Assembly: GCF_039540195.1 (NCBI RefSeq)
Contig: NZ_BAABEO010000023.1
Location: 62,001-126,000 of the forward strand
Length of the DNA stretch: 64,000 bases
Direction of reading: 5' to 3'
Source of the DNA: Zafaria ginkgonis
GTDB lineage: Bacteria > Actinomycetota > Actinomycetes > Actinomycetales > Micrococcaceae
Shown: positions 25,655 to 36,073 of the stretch, piece after piece
Numbering within the stretch: the first letter of the stretch is position 1
Layout of the letters: each line of letters begins with the position of its first letter
Made by a program: the position numbers and the translations under genes
Notes under the pieces: generated by a model
What the model was told of the DNA's origin: nothing
Seen by the model: the letters and a program-made list of their open reading frames with translations, nothing else
Databases searched by the model: none

Positions 25655-26656
25655 ATGACCGACCTCGGCCCGGACGCGGGCCCGCCTTCCGTTCCGCCGG
25701 CCCACCCTTCGTTGGAGACCATTTCGCCGGAGACCGCTGCCTCCGAGACCGCTGCCCAGTCCCGTGCGCCGCTGGGTCGTGATCCGTTGGATCGGGCCGC
25801 GCTGCGCGCGGGGCTGCTGGCGCCCGCGGGTCCGTACGCACGGATCGAGGCGGTGGAGGCCACCGGATCCACCAACGAGGACCTGGCCCGGGCCGCAACG
25901 GCCGACCCTGACGCCTGGCCGGACCTGTCGGTGCTCGCCACCGACTTCCAGTCGGCGGGCCGCGGCCGGCTGGACCGCGTGTGGCAGGCGCCGCCGTACT
26001 CTTCGCTGGCCGTCAGCGTGCTGTTCCGGCCCGGGGCGTCCGGCGGCCCCGCCCTGCCGCACACCGCCTACGCCTGGCTCTCGCTGCTGTGCGCCGTGGC
26101 GCTCGCCGACACGCTGCGCGAGGACGCCGGGGTGGACTCGGCGGTCAAGTGGCCCAACGACGTCCTGGCCGGCGGCAAAAAGATTTCCGGAATCCTGGCG
26201 CGGCTGGTGCCGCTGGCCCCGGTGCCCGGCGTCGTGGTGGGCATCGGCGTGAACATCAGCCTCACCGCGGAGGAGCTGCCCGCGCCGACGGCCACCAGCC
26301 TGCTGCTGGAGGGCTCCCGGCTCGGCACCACCGAGGTGCTGGCCGGATTCCTGCGCCGCATCGGCCGCTACTACGGGGCCTTCGTGGCGGCCGGGGGCGA
26401 TCCGGAGGCGCCCCTGGTGGGAGTCTCGCAGGCCGGAACATCCCAGCCCGGCCTGCGCGCCCTGGTGGCCGAGCGCATGGCCACGCTCGGTGCCCGGGTC
26501 CGGGCGGAGCTGCCCGGCGGCGAATTCCTGGACGGGACCGCGGCCGAACTGGCCTCGGACGGGGCGCTGGTGGTGCGGGACGCCGCCGGCGGGCTGCACC
26601 GGATCCTGGCCGGGGACGTCGTCCACCTCCGGCGGGCCGACGGGCGGTACGCCTAG
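25655..26656 (+). CDS. birA: Biotin--[acetyl-CoA-carboxylase] ligase BirA (333 aa)
   Basis: Makes biotinyl-AMP and attaches biotin to the carrier lysine of the carboxylase alpha subunit. Seen: VEATGSTNEDLARAA, DFQSAGRGRLDRVWQAP (biotin-AMP loop), VKWPNDVLAGGKKISGILA (catalytic lysine), GIGVNIS. The first 60 residues are a low-complexity Ser/Ala/Glu-rich extension without the helix-turn-helix of E. coli BirA, so it is a mono-functional ligase. The ATG is 6 bases after TAGGCT (25643-25648), leaderless style. Divergent from its own substrate's partner genes. Confidence 0.95.
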   Translation: MTDLGPDAGPPSVPPAHPSLETISPETAASETAAQSRAPLGRDPLDRAALRAGLLAPAGPYARIEAVEATGSTNEDLARAATADPDAWPDLSVLATDFQSAGRGRLDRVWQAPPYSSLAVSVLFRPGASGGPALPHTAYAWLSLLCAVALADTLREDAGVDSAVKWPNDVLAGGKKISGILARLVPLAPVPGVVVGIGVNISLTAEELPAPTATSLLLEGSRLGTTEVLAGFLRRIGRYYGAFVAAGGDPEAPLVGVSQAGTSQPGLRALVAERMATLGARVRAELPGGEFLDGTAAELASDGALVVRDAAGGLHRILAGDVVHLRRADGRYA

Positions 26657-26737
26657 GCCGTCCGCCAGCACGTCCGCAGGCCCGCGAAACCTAAGATTGT
26701 CCATGAAATTCCCCAACCGACCCGAAGGAGGTGCGGC

Positions 26738-27298
26738 ATGCGGCTCCGGCTCGCCGACGGCGAACGCGTGATCGTCAAGACCCGCACCCACCGCCGGGTG
26801 CTGCTGCGTCCGGCCATCGCGCTGCTGCTGGTCTCGGCGGTGACCGGCTACGTCACCGGCCTGCTGGGCCGCAGCGACCTGCCCGCCCCGCTGGAGACGG
26901 CCCTGCCCTTCCTGAACGTGGTGGTACCCATCACGGCCCTGGTGCTGGTGCTGGCCTGGTGCGTCATTCCGCTGGTCCGCTGGTCCACGACCTGGACCTA
27001 CCTGACCAACCGGCGGCTGGTGGTGCGCCGGGGAATGGCCGGCCAACAGCAGTGGGAGCTGCCGCTGGTCCTGGTGCGGGGCATCGACGTCAAACAGTCC
27101 ATGGCCCAGCGCGGCTCCGGTGCGGGCAGCCTGGTCCTGCACACCGGCGGCCGGCCCAGCGTGCTGGTGAACATGCCCGCCGTGCACCGCTTCGCCGAAC
27201 TCGTGACCGACGCAATCGCGGGCCCCCGCTGGCCAGCCCCGCTACATGGTGTAGAAATTGATGGGAACCCGAACACGGATTGGATGGGCAATGGTTGA
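26738..27298 (+). CDS. PH-domain (bPH2/YdbS-type) membrane protein (186 aa)
   Basis: Two membrane helices (about residues 25-45 and 55-80) followed by a bacterial pleckstrin-homology-like domain with TYLTNRRLVVRRG and LPLVLVRGIDVKQSMAQRGSGAGSLVL, the usual YdbS pattern. Function unknown; the family is membrane-stress related. A perfect ribosome site (AAGGAGGTG) precedes the ATG by 5 bases. Its last codons overlap the start of the cyclase gene. A TAAGAT box at 26692 may be its -10. Confidence 0.88.
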   Translation: MRLRLADGERVIVKTRTHRRVLLRPAIALLLVSAVTGYVTGLLGRSDLPAPLETALPFLNVVVPITALVLVLAWCVIPLVRWSTTWTYLTNRRLVVRRGMAGQQQWELPLVLVRGIDVKQSMAQRGSGAGSLVLHTGGRPSVLVNMPAVHRFAELVTDAIAGPRWPAPLHGVEIDGNPNTDWMGNG

Positions 27299-28448
27299 TG
27301 GCACGGAGGCGGATGGCGCGCGCCCTCCCCGTACCGCGCCGTTGCCGGTGCTCAGCCAGTCCGCTGGCCCGGAGACGCGCGCGCTGCCGCTGGCGCAGGC
27401 GCTGGCCCGCGAAGCCACCCGCAACGACGCGCGCGCACTCGAGCGCCGGCTGCTGGGCGCCGAGCGCACCATGCGCCGGCGCGAGGTCGCTGCCGCCGCC
27501 GGAATCTCCCTGCTCAGCGCCCGCAAGCTGTGGCGGGCCATGGGCTTCCCGAACCTCGGCGACGAGGAGGTGGCCTTCACCACCGTCGACCTCGACGCCC
27601 TGCTGATGATCGTCGAAAAGGTCCGCGACGGCTCCCTCTCGGAGGAGGCCGCGATCTCCATCACCCGCTCGATCGGCCAGATGACGGACCGGATGGTCGT
27701 GTGGCAGCTCGAGGCCATGGTCGAGGACATGATCCAGAACGAGGGCCTCGGGGACCGCGAGGCCCGGCGCGCCCTGCTGGAGCGGCTCCCGAACCTGATC
27801 GATGCGATGGAGAAGGTCTTGATCTACTCGTGGCGCCGCCAGCTCAACTCGGCGGTGCAGCGTATGGTGGTCCGCCCGGTCACCGGCCCCGCGGGCCCCG
27901 CCGGCCACGAGGGGTTCGAGGACGACGCCCCGCTGCCGCTGGCCCGCGCCGTGGGCTTCGCCGACCTGGTCTCCTACACCTCGCTGTCCCGGCGGATGAA
28001 CGAGCGCACGCTGGCGCAGCTGGTGCAGCGCTTCGAGAACAAGTGCGCGGAGATCATTTCCGTCGGCGGCGGCCGCCTCGTCAAGACCGTCGGGGACGAG
28101 GTGCTGTACGTGGCCGACACCCCCGAGGCCGGAGCGCAGATCTCCCTGGCCCTGGCCAAGGAGTTCCAGGAGGATGAGTTCCTCCCCAACGCACGCGTGG
28201 CCATGGTCTGGGGCCGGGTGCTCTCCCGCCTGGGCGACATCTACGGCCCCACCGTGAACCTTGCCGCCCGCCTGACCGCCCTCGCGGACCCGGGCACCGT
28301 GCTGACCGACTCGCTGACCGCCGCGGCGCTGGCCGACGACGCCCGGTTCGTCCTCATCCCGCAGGAAACGACGTCGGTGCGCGGCTTCGGCGACATCAAC
28401 CCGGTGGTCCTCGCGCCCGGCGAGGGCCGCGGCCTGGTGGTCGACTAG
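27291..28448 (+). CDS. Class III adenylate cyclase, Rv1264-like with N-terminal regulatory domain (385 aa)
   Basis: Makes cAMP from ATP. The C-terminal catalytic domain keeps the metal aspartates (VGFADLVSYTSLS and KTVGDEVLYV) and the transition-state Asn/Arg pair (GPTVNLAARLT), so activity is expected. The N-terminal 190 residues (ALAREATRNDARALERRLL, REVAAAAGISLLSARKLWRAMG) match the autoinhibitory, pH-sensing domain known from mycobacterial Rv1264, and total length agrees. Soluble, no membrane helix. Start is ambiguous: ATG 27291 overlaps the upstream gene's stop; ATG 27261 would add 10 residues. The 64-bp repeat array begins right after the stop. Confidence 0.9.
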   Translation: MVDGTEADGARPPRTAPLPVLSQSAGPETRALPLAQALAREATRNDARALERRLLGAERTMRRREVAAAAGISLLSARKLWRAMGFPNLGDEEVAFTTVDLDALLMIVEKVRDGSLSEEAAISITRSIGQMTDRMVVWQLEAMVEDMIQNEGLGDREARRALLERLPNLIDAMEKVLIYSWRRQLNSAVQRMVVRPVTGPAGPAGHEGFEDDAPLPLARAVGFADLVSYTSLSRRMNERTLAQLVQRFENKCAEIISVGGGRLVKTVGDEVLYVADTPEAGAQISLALAKEFQEDEFLPNARVAMVWGRVLSRLGDIYGPTVNLAARLTALADPGTVLTDSLTAAALADDARFVLIPQETTSVRGFGDINPVVLAPGEGRGLVVD

Positions 28449-28582
28449 CGCGCGGGGCAGGCCCTCTCGTGTCGACTTCGTCGCCACGTAGGGACCCGGC
28501 TGCCCCGCGCTCTGCGGGGGACGGCCCTTTCGTGTCGACTTCGTCGCCACGTAGGGACCCGGCTGCCCCGCGCTTGCCGGGG
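28449..28582 (+). repeat. Tandem pair of the 64-bp dispersed repeat, second locus
   Basis: Two units, each with CGTGTCGACTTCGTCGCC then ACGTAGGGACCCGG then CTGCCCCGCGC. They start directly after the stop TAG of the cyclase with GCGCGGGGCAGGCCC, the same junction seen after the carboxylase stop at 10474. Units match those at 10339-10464 apart from scattered changes (ACGTAGG here, ACGCAGG there). Confidence 0.85.
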
Positions 28583-28643
28583 CCCCGCCCGGCCGGGCCC
28601 CTGTGCGGGGCCGTTCGGGGGCTCATGCGGCAAGATAGTGCCT

Positions 28644-30998
28644 GTGAGTGAGACCCCGCTGAACGAGTCAGTCCTGAACGAGTCCGAGCAAGTCATCCCG
28701 GCCGGCGACGTCCGCGCCGAGTACGACCGGCTGGTGGATGAGGTGCGCCGGTACCGGTTCGCGTACTACAACGAGGACTCCCCGCTGGTTTCCGACGCCG
28801 AGTTCGACCTGCTCTACCGGCGCCTGGAGGAGCTCGAGCAGCTGCACCCGGAGATCGTCGCCAACGATTCCCCGACCCAGGAGGTCGGCGGCGAGGTGTC
28901 CGCGGCGTTCGCCCCCGTGATCCACCTGAGCCGCATGTACTCGCTGGAGGACGTGTTCTCCCTGGAGGAGCTCGAGGCCTGGGTGGAGAAGGCGTCCGCC
29001 AACGCCGCGGTGCAGGCCCCGGACCAGAAGCTGCGCTGGCTCTCGGAGGTCAAGATCGACGGCCTGGCGGTGAACCTGCTCTACCGCGACGGCCAGCTGG
29101 TCCGCGCCGCGACCCGCGGCGACGGCACCACCGGCGAGGACGTCACCCACAACGTGCTCACCATCAAGGACATCCCGCAGCGCCTGGCCGGCGCCGGCTG
29201 GCCCTCCGAGGTGGAGATCCGCGGCGAGGTGTTCATCCCCTCCGAGGCGTTCCGCGAGTTCAACCGCGTGCTGGAGGAGGCCGGCAAGGCGCAGCTGGCG
29301 AACCCCCGCAACGCCGCCGCCGGCTCGCTGCGGCAGAAGGACCCTGCCGAGACCGCCAAGCGGCCGCTGAACATGTACGTCCACGGCATCGGGGCCCGGG
29401 AGGGCCTCGCCGCCGCCTCCCAGTCGGAAACCTACGAGCTGCTGCGCGGCTGGGGCCTGCCCGTCTCCCCGTACTCCCGGGTGCTGGATTCCCTGGCCGA
29501 GGTCCTGGAGTACATCCGCGAGTACGGCGAGAAGCGCCACGAACTCATCCACGAGATCGACGGGATCGTCATCAAGGCCGACTCCTTCGCCATCCAGCGG
29601 GCCCTGGGCTACACCTCGCGCGTGCCGCGCTGGGCCGCCGCCTACAAGTACCCTCCGGAGGAGGTCCACACCCGGCTGCTGGACATCCGGGTGCAGGTGG
29701 GCCGCACCGGCCGCGTCACCCCCTTCGGCATCATGGAGCCGGTCAAGGTCGCCGGCTCCACGGTCGAACGCGCCACCCTGCATAACCAGGACGTGGTCAA
29801 GGCCAAGGGCGTGCTCATCGGCGACACCGTCATCCTGCGCAAGGCCGGCGACGTCATCCCGGAAATCGTCGGGCCGGTGCTGGCGCTGCGCGAGGGCCAT
29901 GAGGACGAGCTGCGCGAGTTCGTGATGCCCACCCACTGCCCCTCCTGCGGCACGCCGCTGGCCCCGGCCAAGGAGGGGGACGTGGACATCCGCTGCCCCA
30001 ACGCCCGATCCTGCCCCGTCCAGCTCACCGAGCGCGTGGCCCACCTGGCCGGGCGCGGGGCGTTCGACATCGAGGCCCTCGGCTACGAGGCGGCGATGGC
30101 GCTGACCTCCGGCCCGGGCCCGGACCCGGCCGAACTCGGGGGAGTGGTCCAGCCCTCCGGCCCCGGGGTGATCACAAGCGAGGCGCAGGTGTTCGACCTC
30201 GCCGCCGGCAACCCCGACTCCGCCCTGCGCGAGCGCCTGGCCGACGTGGTGGTCTGGCGGGAGAAGCGCTCCAAGGGGGAGGGCACCGGCGTCTTCGAGC
30301 TGGTCCCGTACTTCTGGACCAAGGCCACCGCGAAGACCCCTTCGAAGCCGGCCGCCAACACGGAGAAGCTCTTCCGCGAACTGGAGAAGGCCAAGGCGCA
30401 GCCGCTGTGGAGGGTGCTCGTCGCGCTGTCCATCCGCCACGTCGGGCCCACCGCCTCCCGCGCCCTGGCCACCCGCTACGGCAGCATGGACGCGATCCGC
30501 GCCGCCGTCGCGCAGGAGACCGCCCGCGAGGACCTGGCCCACGTCGACGGCGTCGGCCCCACCATCGCCGACGCGCTCATCGAGTGGTTTGCCGTCGACT
30601 GGCATCGGGACATCGTGGACGCGTGGAAGGACGCCGGGGTGCTGATGGCCGACGAGGCCCACGCGGACGCCCCGCGCCACCTGGAGGGCCTGAGCATCGT
30701 GGTCACCGGCACGCTGCCGAACTTCAGCCGCGACGAGGCCAAGGAGGCCATCATCGTGCGCGGCGGCAAGGCCTCCGGCTCGGTCTCGAAGAACACCGCT
30801 TTCCTGGTCTCCGGCGACGCCGCCGGATCCAAGCTGGACAAGGCGGTTTCGCTGGGGATTCCGGTCCTGGACGAGGACGGCTTCCGCCTGCTCCTGGACC
30901 AGGGGCCGGACGCCTTTGCGGACGCCGCAAACGATGACGGGAAAACCCACGCAGAAGACGTGGAAGCCCACGCAGAAGAAACGGAGACCCGCGCATGA
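28644..30998 (+). CDS. ligA: NAD-dependent DNA ligase LigA (784 aa)
   Basis: Seals nicks using NAD. Domains in order: Ia (YYNEDSPLVSDAEFDLL), adenylation with the active lysine in SEVKIDGLAV (about residue 147) and RGDGTTGEDVTHN, OB fold, four-Cys zinc finger (CPSCGTPL .. CPNARSCP), helix-hairpin-helix, and BRCT (LSIVVTGTLPNFSRDEAKEAI, GSVSKNTAFLVSGDAAGSKLDKA). Longer than E. coli LigA (671) because of a Gly/Pro insertion before the HhH domain (GPGPDPAELGG) and an acidic, His/Glu-rich C-terminal tail (HAEDVEAHAEE). GTG 28644 or 28638 as start; neither has a clear ribosome site. Stop overlaps the next gene (ATGA). Confidence 0.97.
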   Translation: MSETPLNESVLNESEQVIPAGDVRAEYDRLVDEVRRYRFAYYNEDSPLVSDAEFDLLYRRLEELEQLHPEIVANDSPTQEVGGEVSAAFAPVIHLSRMYSLEDVFSLEELEAWVEKASANAAVQAPDQKLRWLSEVKIDGLAVNLLYRDGQLVRAATRGDGTTGEDVTHNVLTIKDIPQRLAGAGWPSEVEIRGEVFIPSEAFREFNRVLEEAGKAQLANPRNAAAGSLRQKDPAETAKRPLNMYVHGIGAREGLAAASQSETYELLRGWGLPVSPYSRVLDSLAEVLEYIREYGEKRHELIHEIDGIVIKADSFAIQRALGYTSRVPRWAAAYKYPPEEVHTRLLDIRVQVGRTGRVTPFGIMEPVKVAGSTVERATLHNQDVVKAKGVLIGDTVILRKAGDVIPEIVGPVLALREGHEDELREFVMPTHCPSCGTPLAPAKEGDVDIRCPNARSCPVQLTERVAHLAGRGAFDIEALGYEAAMALTSGPGPDPAELGGVVQPSGPGVITSEAQVFDLAAGNPDSALRERLADVVVWREKRSKGEGTGVFELVPYFWTKATAKTPSKPAANTEKLFRELEKAKAQPLWRVLVALSIRHVGPTASRALATRYGSMDAIRAAVAQETAREDLAHVDGVGPTIADALIEWFAVDWHRDIVDAWKDAGVLMADEAHADAPRHLEGLSIVVTGTLPNFSRDEAKEAIIVRGGKASGSVSKNTAFLVSGDAAGSKLDKAVSLGIPVLDEDGFRLLLDQGPDAFADAANDDGKTHAEDVEAHAEETETRA

Positions 30999-31909
30999 GC
31001 GGCACCACCCCCGAACACGCCGCCGACGGCACCCCCGGAACGGGCCCCGACGTCCCCCCGGTGGCCGAACTGCTCGCCATCGCCCGCGCAGCGGCGGCGG
31101 CCGGGGCCGCCGTGCTGGCCGAGCGCCGCGGCCTGCACGTGAACGCCGCCACCAAGTCCGCCGCCGGGGACTGGGTCACCGAGTTCGACCACCGCGCCGA
31201 GGACGCGGTGCGCGACGTCATCCGCGCCGCACGCCCCGACGACGAGATTTCCGGCGAGGAATACGGCACCAGCCTGCCCAGCAACCCCACCCCCTACCGC
31301 TGGTCCATCGACCCGCTCGACGGCACCGTGAACTTCGTGCGCGGCATCGCCTACTACGCGACCTCCGTCGCGGTTGCCGGACCCGCTCCCGACGCGCCGT
31401 CGGAGGTGGTCTGGCTCGCCGGCGTCGTGCAGGCCCCCGCGCTCGGGCGCACCTACTGGGCCTCGCGCGGGGCCGGGGCCTGGCTGCTGGACGAACAGTT
31501 CGTGGGGGACCTCCCGGACGGGCAGATGCACGACGACGGCGGCCCGGTTCCGGTGGGCATCCGCCGCCTGATGGGCCCGGACCCGGACACCGACGGGCGC
31601 CTGATCGCCACCGGGTTCGGCTACGACGCCGACCGCCGCCAGATGCAGGTCGGCGCCCTGAACCTGCTGCTGCCCGGCTTCGCGAACATCCGCCGGCTCG
31701 GCTCCGCCGCGCTGGACCTGTGCTTCGTGGCCGACGGGACGCTGGACGCCTACGCCGAGTACGGCACCCAGGAGTACGACTGGGCCGCCGGCGCCCTGGT
31801 GGCCGAGGAAGCCGGCTGCCCCGTGCTGCGCCCCCGCGTCGAGCCGGGCTGGTCCGCCGTGGGGGACGTCGACTTCGACACCCTCCAGCGCTGGACCGAC
31901 CACTTGTGA
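30995..31909 (+). CDS. Inositol monophosphatase family protein (304 aa)
   Basis: Mg-dependent phosphomonoesterase of the IMPase/HisN/CysQ superfamily. Metal motifs intact: EFDHRAEDAVRDVI, ISGEEYG (Glu), WSIDPLDGTVNFVRG (the DPxDGT signature) and EYDWAAGALVAEEAG. Substrate could be inositol phosphate or histidinol phosphate; context does not say. The ATG overlaps the ligA stop by 4 bases, so it is co-translated with ligA, though no functional link is obvious. Confidence 0.92.
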   Translation: MSGTTPEHAADGTPGTGPDVPPVAELLAIARAAAAAGAAVLAERRGLHVNAATKSAAGDWVTEFDHRAEDAVRDVIRAARPDDEISGEEYGTSLPSNPTPYRWSIDPLDGTVNFVRGIAYYATSVAVAGPAPDAPSEVVWLAGVVQAPALGRTYWASRGAGAWLLDEQFVGDLPDGQMHDDGGPVPVGIRRLMGPDPDTDGRLIATGFGYDADRRQMQVGALNLLLPGFANIRRLGSAALDLCFVADGTLDAYAEYGTQEYDWAAGALVAEEAGCPVLRPRVEPGWSAVGDVDFDTLQRWTDHL

Positions 31910-32467
31910 GTGGGTCCAACCGTGAAGGGGCAGGCCGTGGCCGGTGACGGCGCCCACGGACCCTCCGGTCCCGCCGTCGTCGTGCGGGACGCGGTGCCCG
32001 CGGACTACGGGGAGATCGCCCGGATCACGGTGGAGGCCTACCTGGAGGCCGGGCACTTCGACGACGCCGACGCGCCCTACGTGCGGCACATGCGGAAGGT
32101 GGCCGAACGGCACGCCCGGACGGACGTGTGGGTGGCCGAGCGGGAGGGCAGGATCGTCGGCTCGCTCACCCTGGCCCGGCACGGCAACGAGTACGCGGAC
32201 GTCGCCCGCGCCAACGAACTCGAGGTCCGGATGCTGGTGGTGGACCCGGCCATCCAGCGCTCCGGCGCCGGACGGGCCCTGGTGGACGCCGTCGTCGAGC
32301 GCGCCCGCGCCACGCCGGGGATCACCGCGGTCAGCCTGACCACCGGCACCGACTGGCACGCCGCCCACGCGCTCTACCGCTCGGCGGGGTTCCGCCGCGC
32401 TCCCGAACGCGACTGGCTGGTCCCCGGCACCGACATCCTGCTGCACGTCTACGTCCTGGGTCTCTGA
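31910..32467 (+). CDS. GNAT-family N-acetyltransferase (185 aa)
   Basis: Acetyl-CoA site visible as VRMLVVDPAIQRSGAGRALVDAVVERA (motif A, R/Q-x-x-G-x-G/A) with following GITAVSLTTGTDWHAAHALYRSAGFRR (motif B, Tyr for general acid). N-terminal 20 residues are low complexity and the start is uncertain: GTG 31910 abuts the previous stop; GTG 31922 is an alternative. Probably in the ligA-phosphatase transcript. Substrate unknown. Confidence 0.85.
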   Translation: MGPTVKGQAVAGDGAHGPSGPAVVVRDAVPADYGEIARITVEAYLEAGHFDDADAPYVRHMRKVAERHARTDVWVAEREGRIVGSLTLARHGNEYADVARANELEVRMLVVDPAIQRSGAGRALVDAVVERARATPGITAVSLTTGTDWHAAHALYRSAGFRRAPERDWLVPGTDILLHVYVLGL

Positions 32468-32505
32468 GCCGGCGGCCCCCGTCTGTTGGGCGGACCGTGC
32501 GCGCA

Positions 32506-32511
32506 TAGAAT
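32506..32511 (+). promoter_or_regulatory. -10 box of the gatCAB operon
   Basis: TAGAAT, 40 bases before the gatC ATG, which has its own ribosome site (GGGGAGA). The -35 at the proper distance (CTGTTG) is weak. Confidence 0.45.
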
Positions 32512-32550
32512 GGTGGGGATAACCGCCCACCCACTTTCACGGGGAGATAC

Positions 32551-32847
32551 ATGTCTGCCATCAGCCGTGAGGACGTCGTGCACCTTGCCCGGCTTGCCCA
32601 CATCGAGATGAGCGATGCCGAGCTGGACAAGATGACCGGCGAACTCGGCGTCATCGTCGATGCCATCGCAAGCGTGAGCGAGGCCGCCGGCGCCGACGTG
32701 CCCGCCACCAGCCACCCCATCCCGCTGGCCAACGTGTTCCGCGAGGACGTGGTCGGCGAGACCCTCACGGTGGAGCAGGCGCTGCAGAACGCCCCCGACT
32801 CCGAGGACTCCCGCTTCAAGGTCCCGGCGATCCTGGACGAGGAGTAG
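32551..32847 (+). CDS. gatC: Asp-tRNA(Asn)/Glu-tRNA(Gln) amidotransferase subunit C (98 aa)
   Basis: Small stabilising subunit of the GatCAB complex. AISREDVVHLARLAHIEMSD at the N-terminus and the C-terminal LRED-like VFREDVV with PAILDEE end are typical. GGGGAGA lies 5 bases before the ATG. gatA follows after 3 bases. Confidence 0.96.
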   Translation: MSAISREDVVHLARLAHIEMSDAELDKMTGELGVIVDAIASVSEAAGADVPATSHPIPLANVFREDVVGETLTVEQALQNAPDSEDSRFKVPAILDEE

Positions 32848-32850
32848 AAC

Positions 32851-34398
<1,548 letters not shown>

Positions 34399-34399
34399 C

Positions 34400-35914
34400 A
34401 TGGCCGCAACCACCGAAGAGCTCGTCGACTTCGACGAGGCGCTGGACAAGTACGACCCGGTCCTCGGGTTCGAGGTCCACGTCGAGCTGAACACCAAGAC
34501 CAAGATGTTCTCCGACGCCCCGAACGTGTTCGGCGACGAGCCGAACACCAACGTCACCCCGGTCTGCCTGGGCCTGCCAGGCGTGCTGCCGGTGGTCAAC
34601 AAGACCGCCGTGGAGTACTCGATCCTCATCGGCCTGGCGCTGAACTGCAAGATCGCCGAGACGTGCGGCTTCGCCCGGAAGAACTACTTCTACCCGGACA
34701 CCCCGAAGAACTTCCAGACCTCCCAGTACGATGACCCGATCGCCTACGACGGCTACCTGGACATCGAACTGGAGGACGGCGAGGTCTTCCGCGTGGAGAT
34801 CGAGCGCGCGCACATGGAGGAGGACGCCGGCAAGCTCACCCACATGGGCGGGTCCACCGGCCGCATCCAGGGCGCGGACTTCTCCCTGGTCGACTACAAC
34901 CGTGCCGGCGTGCCGCTGGTGGAGATCGTCACCAAGCCGATCGTCGGCGCCGGCAAGCGCGCCCCCGAACTGGCCAAGGCGTACGTCGCCGCCGTCCGTG
35001 AGATCGTCAAGAACCTCGGCGTCTCCGAGGCGAAGATGGAACACGGCAACGTCCGCTGCGACGCCAACGTCTCGCTGATGCCCAAGGGCGCCGAGAAGTT
35101 CGGCACCCGCTCGGAGACCAAGAACGTGAACTCGCTGCGCGCCGTCGAGCACGCCGTGCGTTTCGAGATCGAGCGCCACGCGGCGGTCCTGGAGGCCGGA
35201 GAAAAGGTCGTCCAGGAGACCCGCCACTGGCACGAGGACACCCGCACCACCACCTCCGGGCGCCCGAAGTCGGACGCTGACGACTACCGCTACTTCCCGG
35301 AGCCGGACCTGGTTCCGATCGTCACCACCCCCGAGTGGATCGAGCGGCTGCGCGCCCGCCTGCCCGAGCCGCCGGCCGAGCGCCGCAAGCGCCTCAAGGC
35401 CGACTGGGGCTACTCCGACGCCGAGTTCCGCGACGTGGTCAACGCCGGCCTGCTCGGCGCGATCGAGGACACCATCGCCGCCGGCGCGTCCGCCGCGGTG
35501 GCCCGCAAGTGGTGGATGGGCGAGATCTCCCGCCTGGCCAAGAACGCGGACACCGACCCCGAGGGCCTGGGCGTCACCCCGGCGACCATCGTCGAGCTCA
35601 ACGGCCTGATCGAGGCCAAGAAGATCAACGACAAGATCGCCCGCCAGGTGCTCGAGTTCGTGCTCGCCGGCGAGGGCACCCCCGCCGCGATCGTCGAGAA
35701 GCGCGGCCTGGCCGTCGTCAACGACGACTCCGCGCTCGGCGCCGCGATCGAGGACGCCATGGCCGCCATGCCGGACGTGGTCGCCAAGATCAAGGACGGC
35801 AAGCTGCAGGCCATCGGCGCCCTGATCGGCCCGGTCATGAAGGCCACCCGTGGCCAGGCCGACGCCGGCCGCGTCCGCGAGCTGGTCCTGGAGAAGCTGG
35901 GCATCGAGGCCTAG
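34400..35914 (+). CDS. gatB: GatCAB subunit B (504 aa)
   Basis: Kinase and tRNA-binding subunit that activates Glu-tRNA(Gln) or Asp-tRNA(Asn). GFEVHVELNTKTKMFS and the KNYFYPDTPKNFQTSQYDDPI signature lie in the cradle domain, the C-terminal YqeY-like tail domain starts near residue 350. ATG 34400 is one base after the gatA stop with AAGGAAGG upstream; the in-frame GTG 34388 would overlap gatA. Presence of GatCAB implies that at least one of GlnRS/AsnRS is lacking in the organism. Confidence 0.97.
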   Translation: MAATTEELVDFDEALDKYDPVLGFEVHVELNTKTKMFSDAPNVFGDEPNTNVTPVCLGLPGVLPVVNKTAVEYSILIGLALNCKIAETCGFARKNYFYPDTPKNFQTSQYDDPIAYDGYLDIELEDGEVFRVEIERAHMEEDAGKLTHMGGSTGRIQGADFSLVDYNRAGVPLVEIVTKPIVGAGKRAPELAKAYVAAVREIVKNLGVSEAKMEHGNVRCDANVSLMPKGAEKFGTRSETKNVNSLRAVEHAVRFEIERHAAVLEAGEKVVQETRHWHEDTRTTTSGRPKSDADDYRYFPEPDLVPIVTTPEWIERLRARLPEPPAERRKRLKADWGYSDAEFRDVVNAGLLGAIEDTIAAGASAAVARKWWMGEISRLAKNADTDPEGLGVTPATIVELNGLIEAKKINDKIARQVLEFVLAGEGTPAAIVEKRGLAVVNDDSALGAAIEDAMAAMPDVVAKIKDGKLQAIGALIGPVMKATRGQADAGRVRELVLEKLGIEA

Positions 35915-35934
35915 CGCGCGCCTTCCTGCACGGT

Positions 35935-35984
35935 ACGACGGCGGGAGGTGACCCCGGGCACCCGGGGTCACCTCCCGCCGTCGT
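35935..35984. terminator. Long perfect hairpin terminator of the gatCAB operon
   Basis: 24-bp arms, outer part ACGACGGCGGGAGGTGACCC and its complement, minimal loop CA, followed by TGCGTTT. Outer arm is shared with the hairpins at 10185 and 62888. Confidence 0.9.
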
Positions 35985-36073
35985 TGCGTTTCCGGCCCGC
36001 CCTGACGGCGGTGCCGGCCGGGCGCCCCGGGCGCGGGTTGCCGCAGGGGACCCGGTGATGGTGGGATGGGGCC

